A DNA stretch of 64,000 nt from the NCBI GenBank assembly GCA_016169945.1, contig JADLSH010000367.1, forward strand, positions 310,001-374,000, given 5' to 3'. Source of the DNA: Trachythela sp. YZ-2020. Its lineage: Eukaryota > Cnidaria > Anthozoa > Malacalcyonacea > Clavulariidae. Below the pieces are notes generated by a model. The model ran no database searches. It saw only the letters and a program-made list of their open reading frames with translations, and was not told the DNA's origin. The first letter of the stretch is position 1, and the number at the start of each line of letters is the position of its first letter. The translations under genes were made by a program, and so were the position numbers. Below are positions 56,923-64,000 of the stretch, in pieces.

Positions 56923-59900
56923 GCTGTGTTCAGAGGAAATTCCTGCGGAGGAGGCTACTTTCAAATGCAAAAAAAGCCTATGTTGAATTCCCGGTTAAAT
57001 AATTCCGAGTTGACCCGTATATTACCAATATTGGTTTTAACTTTCATGCGTGTGCTTGGGAAAACAAAAACTTGCAATTCAGATAGATATTTTAGAAAAA
57101 ATGCCGTTGATATGCGTCATCTCTGTTACAGGGGTTCGTTCCCTACTGAGCACAGGTGATTTATTAACTGTCTAGAACTATTTCACATTTAATTGAGTAA
57201 ATCGCTTCCAAGGCCGCAGGTTCAATTCCTGTCGGAGGACTTAGAGTTGCATTTTTTGCAGCCGTTCCCGTTCAGGTCTAAAATATTGTATATATTATTT
57301 CACTCGAAATATCCATCCACCTAAACCTTCTACCTAAATCGCTTCCAGTTAATACAAATCCTGGTTTCCTTGGACACGGTACGTGGTAACACTGGATCTA
57401 TTTAAAGGATTCTCCTTAGTGGATGAAGAGCAGTTTATATAGATAAAACTGATAAATATTTTTTATATATAATTTAAATGCAATTGCAAGTTTTTGTTTT
57501 CCCAAGCACACGCCAACTCGGAATTATTTAACCGGGAATTCAATATGAGGCTGTTTTGCATTTGAAAGTAGCCTCCGCAGGAATTTCTCTGAACACAGCA
57601 ATCTAGCGGAGTCGTGAGACGCCTGCGGAGGCTATTTTGAGAGTTCATCTAAGACTATAAGAGTTATGTAACAAATATTTTAATTTGGGCTCATTTTGGG
57701 CCTTTTTTTGGGGGGGGGTATACACAGTGCAAATGAGCGTCTTTATATACATGTAGTCGGAAAATTACGTAGTCAAGGATAAGCAAGGGCATTGACTCCA
57801 TTGAGGGTATTTAATCAATACGCCTGCACCATGTATGCAGCATGTTAATTGATGAAAAAACAAAACACACGGAGACGAGGCCTATCGATACAAAAATGAT
57901 GCAATATTAATCTCAAGAACTCCCATTACAAACCGTCCATTCTCTTTGTAAATTTCTGTTATACAGGGTCAGTATCAAATTATTTTATTATTATTATTAT
58001 TTACAAATATTTTACAACGGTAGCCCTTCAGAACACCTATGATCTGTTTTTCAAGAGGCCGTTTGAAACTGCTATTACATAATATTATTAGAAAACAAGA
58101 ATGAAACCTAGTCAAATGCACACATAAGTATAAAATTATCACACTATTAAAAATATTTAAAAAGGAAAATTATTACATGCAGATAGAACATATGTAGCTA
58201 GATCTATTTAATGTTACTGTTTTCTCTGAGAGACGTCTTGAATTGACCTGTCGACATTTCATTTGTCTTAACCTTATTTGGCAAGTCATTCCAGCATTTT
58301 GCTCCTGTGTAACTAAAGCTTTTTTTCAGGAAATTTGTTCTAGGTTTATTTAGCTGAAAATTAAGCCCGTTACTTCTAAGTTGATACTTTTCATTATTAG
58401 ATAAACTGAACATATTAGCCATATTTTCCGGCACTTCCTTATTTTTAACATTAAACATAAGTGTAGCTTTCTGAATATCTCTCCTTTCCTTAAGTGTTTG
58501 CCAACCAAGTTCTCTCAACAGGTCTCTTGATCGGATCTCGTATGATTTACCCGTAATTATTCTTGCCGCTCTGTTTTGCATTTTCTGCATATTATCAAGC
58601 AAATAGCTACTACAATTATCCCAGACCATGCTACAATAATCAAAGTAAGGAAGAACCAATGACTTATATACTGTGATCAAAATTTCTTTTGGCACAACCT
58701 GCTTAAGTCGCCTTAGCATACCTAATCCTTTAGAAACTAATTTTATTACATTACCAACATGCTCATTCCATAAAAGCTGGTCATCAACAACGATCCCCAA
58801 GGTTTTGCATTGTTTTACACGTTTGATGTTTGTATCTGCTAGTTTTATTAAGGGATCCCGATCGATGCTATTTAGTTTACTTCTTGAGCCTATTATCATG
58901 TATTCTGTTTTATCTTTGTTTAGGGTCAATTTGTTGCTAATTAGCCATTGATGTACACATTCCAAATTTTTATTCAGATTTTCCTCTAATTCGTCAATCG
59001 ATCTGGCTGTGGCAGTTAAATTAGTATCATCAGCAAACATGCTTGCCGAAGCACCATCCATGCATTTTGGCAAATCATTAATATAAACTAAAAATAATAG
59101 GGGCCCCAAATTCGACCCCTGTGGTACTCCACATGTTATAGCACATTGCCTCGACATTGCCTGATTACTTTTACATATTTGTTTTCTGTTACTCAAATAC
59201 GATCTAAACCAATCCAATGTTAATCCGTGAATTCCATAAATTGATAATTTTTAATCAAAATATCATGATCTACACAATCAAATGCTTTCTTCAAATCCAA
59301 AAATATAACTCCATTCAATAGCCCTTTATCCATGTTTATATACCAACTATTTGTAACTCCTAATAGGGATGTTTGTGTTGACTGTTTTTCCTAAAACCTG
59401 CTTGCTGTTTTGTTAGAATGTTGTTGTTTTCTAGATATGCAGAAAGTTGTTGAAATATTAATTTTTCGAAACCTTTGTGATTACTGACAAAATGGATATT
59501 GGCCGGTAATTATTGCAGTCATTTCTATTTCCTGTTTTATAAATTGGTGAGACTATTGCAATTTTCAAATCATCTGGAAAAATACCAGTACTGATTGATT
59601 TGTTAAAGATTTGAGTCAGGGAAGCAACGATTTCTTCCGCTGCATCTTTTATTAACTTAGGAGGAATCCTATCGTGTCCAGTGGATTTCGATGCTTTAAT
59701 ACTCTTAAGTATTTTCATCATATCATGTTCATTTACTGTCTCTAATTGAAATTCAGTGTCTTGAACAGATACGTAGCTATCAGCTGGTTTTGATAAATTA
59801 GAAATACTTTTAGCTAAATTAGGCCCAATTTTCGAAAAGTGATCATTGAGGGTGTTTGCTATATCTCGTGCATCGGTGATAGTTGTATCATTTATGATCA

Positions 59901-62019
59901 ATTCCTTGATGTCTGTCGTCTTAGATTTTTTATTGACTACCTTGTTAATCGTTTTCCACATTTCTTTCAATTCGGGTTTTTGGAAGTGTCTTTGAAACAT
60001 TTCAAGTAATATTTTGTCTTAGTTGATTTAATCTTTCTGGAGAGTGCATTTCTAGCCTGTTTATATGCTTGGTGAATGCTGGGGGAGCCTGTCTGAACAG
60101 CTTTCTTTTTAAGATAATCTCGATGTCGCATATGTTTCATTATGTCATCAGTAAGCCATGGCGTATATTCACTTCTTACCCTCCTGGTTATTGGTGGTGC
60201 GTGACTATCAGCCACCATTAAAAATTTTGTTTTCCAATCATGCCAAAGATCATTCGGATTTTCATCAAAGGACAAAAGAGCTAAGTAAATCCAAATTTAA
60301 AATGTTATCGTGCATTAAGTATTGAGTTTATATATTTACTTTTATGGTATCAATAAAGATCAACTCTGTAACTGTCAAATGACACCATTTATATATATCA
60401 TTGCGAAAATAAATGGTCAAATGCGATCCTGAAAAATTTCCGGTCGAAATCACATCGGATCCAATATTTGGCCAATTTGGTTCGCAATGGGACGTAAAAA
60501 GTATCACTGATTTGACAGCTAAAGATCTGATCTTTAACTCTGTAACCTTCCGCGCGACAACATGCTTAAATTGGACAACCATTTTCTTATACACCCTGTG
60601 GCCTGTACACTTCATTCAGGCTATATTTGTACCAACGGCAACGTATAAAACTGAAGTCTAAACGTTTGCTGAACAAATTTCTGTCAATTTCTATAGTGAC
60701 CAAGGAATTATTGTGACTAGAAAGCCAGTCAGGTGTATTATTATTTTAAAGAATCAATCAGTGCATGGTTAGAAATGGGAAAAGTTTGTAACCATTTTGT
60801 AACTTATTGATTTTCAGGCCAATATACTCCACCAATAGGTCCATTCCTGCCAACACGCACATATCCGAAATAACAATATAAAAGGCAAATATTAACTTAA
60901 ACGTGCTTATAGCTACTTTCTAACTTAAAACAAACAGTAAAAGAACGTGTTTGCTTTACTGGCCTTTACTTTATAGTGACTTAGTTTGCCGCATTTGAAA
61001 GAGCTTTTAAAATTATACATAAATCTCCCTTACCGATTTTTCGTATCTTTCTTAGTTCTTGAGTTATTTTGACAGAAATAATCATAAATCAGCCAGCTGT
61101 CCGCCATCTTGGATTTGTGCAGATATGCATGTGAACGTCACAAGTAGGGTCACGCAAGATCTTACCCAGAAAGCCAATGGTCATTATGAGTCCAAAATTA
61201 TACTTCGGTCACTATTTCAAATAACAAATTGACTGACATCTTTTTAAACATCTACTAATTGTTACTTGGTCACCTATGAGCAGTTTTATATGGATAACGC
61301 TGCTTGTGACGTCACTAAAACCACCGTTAATAGCTCATTGTTTTAAGTCAAAATATCTCAAGAACTAAGCAAGATACGAAAAATCGGTGAGGGAGATTTA
61401 GATATAATTTTAAAAGTTCTTTCAAATGAGATAAACTAAATTTTTATTTCCATATCCCTTTAAAGAAGCGTTTCTACATGCCAACATGGTATATGTATAG
61501 TTCAGCCAATAAATCAGAACAATATACAAATAGAGCAATATATAAGTGCAATAAATATATGAAAAATATTTAACATATCCTACCGTCCCAATATCTGTTA
61601 TATAAAGGGCCTGTTGGTGCGTAATGATATATTGGTTCAGCTACAGCATAGTAGAAGAGCCCGATAGCTATCCCGGCAGAAAACAACATGGTGAAGTAAG
61701 TCGCGTTGCTGAACTCTGGTTCATCATCATCCTTTCCCAGTTTCATTTTACTGTACTTTGAGAAATACACGGCCAGCAGGAAGAAGAACCAAATATCTTG
61801 TGTACCAATGTAAAGCCATGTAAATTTATCCGTTATCCAACGCTTCGCATCCTTCATACCATCTGAAGCTCTGTCCGTATCGAGTACGCACCATATTACG
61901 AAGGACCAGATAATGAGACCTGAGACAATCGTCACGACTGGGTTGAAATCGAGGGTCATACACCCAAGCTTTGCTTTGAAGGTTCGACATCTCGTCCTGC
62001 TCCGGTTGTTGTTCTCCAT
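43517..62019 (-). CDS. BCCT-family betaine/choline/carnitine transporter
   Basis: Three exons: 62019-61584, 45955-44880 and 44193-43517. The protein of about 729 residues has some twelve membrane helices. It carries the BCCT signature SWTIFYWGWW in the TM8 region, followed by KVSRGRTIRNVI, and AGIAIGLFYYAVAEPIYHY in exon 1. BCCT proteins import quaternary ammonium osmolytes; in cnidarians they may move betaine or DMSP-like solutes, but the substrate is inferred. Exon 2-exon 3 splicing is in phase (GAGG|GTAGGT to TTATAG|GTGCC). Exon 1 ends GACG|GTAGG with one base too few for exon 2. One extra G in the GGG at 61587-61589 would give the YWGRYSDNQ-type sequence; all exon lengths plus that base are divisible by three. 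An in-frame TAG lies upstream of the chosen ATG. Whether the missing base is real is open. Confidence 0.88.
44194..44879 (-). other. BCCT intron 2
   Basis: 686-bp intron with GT..AG ends. Near 44480-44520 is TGGGTGCGAAACGTTGGGTC, a repeat-like motif. No gene inside. Confidence 0.8.
44880..45955 (-). CDS. BCCT exon 2
   Basis: Begins after TATTTTGTCAG with YSDNQRAQDAINVTLFHWG and ends at ALTEG. It contains the SWTIFYWGWW signature and about eight membrane helices. Confidence 0.92.
46389..46482 (-). repeat. Dispersed repeat in BCCT intron 1, inverted relative to 56787-56885
   Basis: On the minus strand it shares GTGGTAATTACCATGGGCAT, then ATCCGCCATGTTTTTGGCTT, with the plus-strand copy at 56787-56885. 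A related core (GTGAAGCCAAAGATGGCGG) occurs in the MITE at 30171-30544. Confidence 0.75.
46923..48149. mobile_element. 1.23-kb hAT-type non-autonomous element
   Basis: Ends CAGGGGCGGATCTAGG inverted, perfect over 16 bp. The 8-bp duplication TGTGCAGT is exact (46915-46922 and 48150-48157). CAGGGG-type ends with 8-bp duplications are the hAT signature. No transposase inside. Confidence 0.93.
47415..47594 (+). other. Open exon-like segment inside the hAT element, unknown
   Basis: From AGC at 47415, just after TTTAG, to a possible donor TTTT|GTAAAT at 47594, the frame is open for 60 codons. It reads as a normal soluble protein: LKDIEADLKKRIDGVPKRSV, NNTARNFGAEYIPKYVRG. The rest of the element is non-coding. 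It may be a captured host exon or a leftover of an element gene. I do not recognise the domain. Confidence 0.3.
48697..50239. mobile_element. 1.54-kb hAT-type non-autonomous element
   Basis: Ends CAGTGACGTAGCTAGC and GCTAGCTACGCCACTG are inverted with one mismatch. The flanks ACAAGAGT (48689-48696) and TCAAGAGT (50240-50247) match at 7 of 8 bases. The interior has repeated CAAATGCCCC-type motifs (49420-49500 and 50030-50100). Confidence 0.85.
50547..51101 (+). CDS. Two CCHC-type zinc-knuckle exons, gene unknown
   Basis: After acceptor GAATTAG, 50547 onward encodes CHKCGLRGQFAKDC, a knuckle with Gln in place of His. After acceptor ATATAG, 50989-51101 encodes CWICGEQGHAHTKC, a perfect C-x2-C-x4-H-x4-C knuckle, and ends in a stop. 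Such knuckles bind single-stranded nucleic acid in Gag and host RNA-binding proteins. The donor between them is weak. They lie downstream of the THAP remnant on the same strand and might be parts of one gene. Confidence 0.45.
52109..52543. mobile_element. Nested MITE (ATGCATCAGTCA ends)
   Basis: ATGCATCAGTCAATTCTAGC near 52107 pairs with GCTAGAAGTGACTGATGCAT ending near 52543; the match extends through CATTGCCCAT and the C-rich block. Inside are four or more variants of CAAATGCC(C/T)GGCCC(C/T)GGG. About 435 bp. Confidence 0.7.
53785..53958. repeat. Tc1/mariner-like terminal fragment
   Basis: Minus-strand TACAGTCCAACCCCTCTAAT followed by ATGGACA resembles mariner-type ends. A partial opposite copy, CTCCAATATGGACACCTCTC, lies at about 53800-53822. 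Confidence 0.4.
54177..54548 (-). mobile_element. 372-bp G/C-run hAT-type MITE, complete copy
   Basis: Ends CAGGGCCTTTTTTAA inverted and perfect over 15 bp. The 8-bp duplication CAAAGCAT is exact (54169-54176 and 54549-54556). The interior has runs of 6-8 C or G (GCCCCCCCAG). It is the full version of the copy at 11342-11674. Confidence 0.93.
55244..56785. other. BCCT intron sequence without recognised gene
   Basis: Apart from the hairpin at 55788-55827, I see only short repeats (TTGTTTGTGA near 55590-55625). Confidence 0.5.
55788..55827. repeat. Perfect 17-bp hairpin with 6-nt loop
   Basis: TTTACTAGTCTGTGGTA, loop ATATAC, then its exact complement TACCACAGACTAGTAAA. It could be a small foldback element or a structured intronic RNA. 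It is not a typical microRNA precursor, because the stem is short. Confidence 0.85.
56787..56885 (+). repeat. Dispersed repeat, partner of 46389-46482
   Basis: Shares GTGGTAATTACCATTGGCAT, GGGACCA and ATCCGCCATGTTTTTGGCTT with the other copy in inverted orientation. Both lie in BCCT intron 1. Confidence 0.75.
56887..56919. repeat. (AT)n microsatellite
   Basis: About 16 TA units, beside the dispersed repeat that ends just before it. Confidence 0.95.
56922..57602. mobile_element. Inverted-repeat element (TGCTGTGTTCAGAG ends)
   Basis: The left arm 56922-57086 pairs with 57484-57602. Shared blocks are TGTGTTCAGAG, TTCCTGCGGAGG, CTACTTTCAAATGCAAAA and GTGCTTGGGAAAACAAAAAC. The arms differ by indels. 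The middle holds a tRNA-like half. Confidence 0.65.
57205..57250 (+). repeat. tRNA 3'-half-like sequence
   Basis: GCAGGTTCAATTCCTGTCGG has a good B box (GGTTCAATTCC) with a paired T arm. The D arm and 5' acceptor side are missing, so it is a tRNA fragment or SINE piece rather than a tRNA gene. Confidence 0.4.
57975..60280 (-). pseudogene. Non-LTR retrotransposon, CR1/L2/Rex-like ORF2, 5'-truncated
   Basis: Read leftward: 60275-59967 and 60000-59458 hold the region between endonuclease and RT (PWLTDDIMKHMRHRDYLKKKA, SKSTGHDRIPPKLIKDAAEE, DLKIAIVSPIYKTGNRNDCN). 59217-58204 holds the RT palm and thumb, with GVPQGSNLGPLLFLVYINDL, the catalytic FADDTNLT box and LGWQTLKERRDIQK. The part between (DLKKAFDCVDHDIL, about 59290) is in another frame, and a second shift lies near 59985. 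A (ATA)n tail at about 57975-58000 marks the 3' end. This copy is better kept than the one at 5700-8190. Confidence 0.88.
60281..61583. other. BCCT intron 1 start region, no gene
   Basis: Contains TTATACACCCTG near 60589-60600, similar to the end of the MITE at 15078-15252, and the inverted repeat below. No coding signal. Confidence 0.5.
60984..61440. mobile_element. Inverted-repeat element in BCCT intron 1
   Basis: The left arm (to about 61073) and right arm (from about 61350) share CATTTGAAAGA, TTTTAAAATTATA, AAATCTCCCT and CCGATTTTTCGTATCTT. About 450 bp, no coding capacity. Confidence 0.65.
61584..62019 (-). CDS. BCCT exon 1 with probable one-base gap
   Basis: Starts MENNNRSRTRCRTF and has the first three helices and AEPIYHYAPTGPLYNRYW. 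It ends GACG|GTAGGATATG. The frame into exon 2 needs one more base; the GGG at 61587-61589 is the likely place. Confidence 0.85.
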
Positions 62020-62912
62020 GCTTGTTCGTGCTGCTTCACTGTGACAGGGAGGCTACCATACAGCGCTCTACAGTATAAGTATTTGCGTTAATCATATCGT
62101 TCAACATGACTGCATTTCAGATTAATGAAAGGATACAATAGACAAAGCAATAAACTGGTATTTAATATATTGTTCAACTGTTCAACAACACTTTTGATTT
62201 CAATAATTAAGACTTTTAAGTGCTTTACTTTTGTAAGGTGTTTTTGTAGCACAAAATTAGGCTGCAGAAGTATGCCGCATTTTTGTTCGGAATATAAAAG
62301 CAAGCAACCCAACCAGGAAGGAACGGGCATTGTTGAAGAGATTTTACTGCCATCATGAGTTCGTAATGATAGCATGCAACGAATGCCTAACACAGCCACA
62401 AGGGAAGTGAGTGCAATGCCATTGAAATTATTCTCATGCATTTGGAATTCAAAGCCTAAAGATGGTCCAACGCTTTGTTCACCTCACGACTGAAGAACGA
62501 ACTTTGTTTTAACACATGCATTTTACAAAAGTGGAAGTTTGCAAAGAACTTACCAAGCTTTAATTTACTGGGAATGTTTCCCAGATATGCAGCCCCTCAT
62601 TTGGGTAAATATTAGCAAATTCGAACAAGATGGTAAATGTGATTTCGATAATCGGGTGGCGAACAGATCAAGCTAGCCTATATGTAATAGAATGCCATTA
62701 TCTTTGGCTTTGACCTTTGTAATCAGAAAATACTGAATAGATTAACATATACAGCCTCTGGGGGAATTGTTGCCCCAGAAATATTCGGACTAATAGAAAT
62801 CCTTGAGTTGTCCCCCCCCGCTAATTTTTTTCGATTGGAAAACCTGGCTACGTCATTGATACAGTGCACACAAAAAGGATGCACACTGTTAAGACCAAAA
62901 TAATGAAACCAC
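62020..62912. other. BCCT upstream region
   Basis: Should contain the BCCT promoter. I see no clear TATA box at a defined start. A G-run near 62759-62820 resembles fragments of the G-rich MITE family. Confidence 0.4.
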
Positions 62913-64000
62913 CAGTGTTGTAAAAATTACCAAAAAAAGTAATGAGTAAAAATTACAATTACTTCTCTGAAAAAGTAATTATTACTAATTACTAATTACT
63001 TTCTTTCAAAAGTAATTAAGTACAAATTACTAATTACTTGTTAAAAAGTAATTAATTACTAATTACTTTCCAGATTACTTTTATTTATAAGCACATAATT
63101 ACAACAATATCAAAATGCAGTTTCTAGTGGCCGTTGTAGTCAAAACAACTTACAATTACAACAACAATAACAATAACAATTATAACAATAACAATAAGGC
63201 TTATGGGCTAAGCTACGTTAAATTTGCTGTTTAGTTTAAGAAGTAAACAGGACTCAAAATGATCATCACCACAGCTGAAAAGACGTTCGACAGCTGCACT
63301 TGCAGGCAATGTAGTGTTCAGCTTCAAAGCCATTTCCTTCAACCATATACTCCGTCCATTATAGACTGTAGCATCAGTAATGTCTGAAGCCAAGTAGGTA
63401 TCCAAGTAGGTATCTTCTTGGGCTTGAAGAAATCATCGTCGTCATCTTTGTCACCACTTGTTTCGCTTGGGTCTGAAACCTCTTGATCGGTGTCAATGAT
63501 CATGTGAGATCTGATATATTCCATTCCTAAAAATGTAAAATATTATTAAGAAGATTGACTTCAATTTCAAGTAAGAATCATGAGTCATGCATGGTAATCT
63601 TAAGTAAACAAATTTTACGTGTTATTCTAAGAAAGTTTTACCAACCTATTTCAAGAAGCTCCTTGTCTTCTGTCCATGAGTCTTTCATTAAAGGAATTAA
63701 AATTGCTGCAGCAATTGCTTTAGGATTTTTGAGCACCTCTGAAAATCGTGTACTAATTGCATCAAGAATCGCATTAACAAGTGGGCGGCAAACACTTCTA
63801 CTTTCCCTAAGTTTTGCCTTTTGCTTTTCCAATCGTTTCTTGAGTTCTTCAAGAGTTGGCACTAAAAAGCCAAATTTAATGTTTTTATCACCTTGAAGTA
63901 TGTCTAATGCTTTTGCCACAGGCTTCATTATAGACTCGTATGTGTCGAGAAACTCATATTCGGTATCCTTAAAACTAAACAAAGAACAATTAGTATGCGT
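62913..64000 (-). mobile_element. hAT transposon, 3' part, cut by window end
   Basis: The terminus CAGTGTTGTAAAAATTAC at 62913 is followed by about 160 bp of repeated AGTAATTA-type motifs, the subterminal repeats common in hAT elements. The transposase reads leftward into this end. The other terminus lies beyond the window. The 8 bp outside are GAAACCAC and should recur at the far end. Confidence 0.85.
63208..63982 (-). pseudogene. hAT transposase C-terminal part
   Basis: The piece at 63982-63638 has SIMKPVAKALDILQGDKNIK and FLVPTLEELKKRL, typical of the hAT RNase H-like core end. An intron joins it to 63536, after the acceptor ATTTTTAG. The acidic stretch DKDDDDDFFKPKK follows. The C-terminal dimerisation region, LNTTLPASAAVERLFSCGDD, lies at 63405-63208 in another frame. 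A small direct duplication (AAGTAGGTATCC twice near 63391-63414) adjoins the frame change. The N-terminal part with the BED finger lies outside the window. Confidence 0.82.

Noticed and set aside
57205..57250. Functional tRNA gene
   Set aside because: Only the T arm and B box are convincing; the D arm and 5' acceptor strand are missing.
57960..60602. TACAGGGT..ACACCCTGT pair as the ends of one MITE around the non-LTR element
   Set aside because: The match ends after about eight bases, so the arms do not support one element.
43517..62019. Bacterial contamination, because BCCT is common in bacteria
   Set aside because: The gene has canonical introns and is embedded in eukaryotic repeats.

Overview
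This is a eukaryotic window, most likely from a marine invertebrate and probably a cnidarian (moderate to low confidence). It is AT-rich with spliced genes. It holds a metazoan-style BCCT betaine/choline/carnitine transporter interrupted by introns, an SLC32-like amino acid transporter, and a dense mixed load of hAT, PIF/Harbinger, Ty3/gypsy, CR1/L2-like and Polinton-related repeats. There are no bacterial operons, rRNA genes or CRISPR arrays.

Only two host genes are well supported. One is a single-exon SLC32/AAAP-type transporter on the minus strand (8585-9889). The other is the BCCT transporter on the minus strand (43517-62019), with three recognised exons and a first intron of about 15.6 kb. 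That intron is packed with transposons and, on the opposite strand, contains pieces of a THAP-domain gene and two CCHC zinc-knuckle exons. As read here, BCCT exon 1 is one base out of phase with exon 2, beside a GGG run.

Layout. 1-5.4 kb: non-coding, with small repeats and telomere-like motifs. 5.7-8.5 kb: decayed non-LTR retrotransposons. 8.6-9.9 kb: SLC32-like gene. 12.3-17.5 kb: a PIF/Harbinger element with 35-bp terminal inverted repeats, a frameshifted transposase and a convergent glutamine-rich partner gene. 17.6-22.5 kb: a broken Ty3/gypsy-like pol-gag remnant. 24.18-26.63 kb: a 2.45-kb Polinton/Maverick-like derivative with long inverted repeats filled by a 10-bp minisatellite, one PX-like gene and an exact 6-bp target duplication; a related empty site lies at about 40.25 kb. 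27.0-28.3 kb: an inverted-repeat element with a non-LTR fragment inside. 28.9-39.5 kb: a Ty3/gypsy element with two 144-bp LTRs and a 5-bp duplication. A second, spliced PIF/Harbinger element (30.08-35.22 kb) is inserted in it, and two hAT-type MITEs are nested at other depths. 43.5-62.0 kb: the BCCT gene. 62.9 kb to the end: the 3' half of a hAT transposon cut by the window edge.

Much of the value lies in the insertion history. Direct duplications, inverted repeats and one empty site let several insertions be dated relative to one another from the sequence alone. No retroelement or virus-like gene is reconstructed here; breaks are only described.
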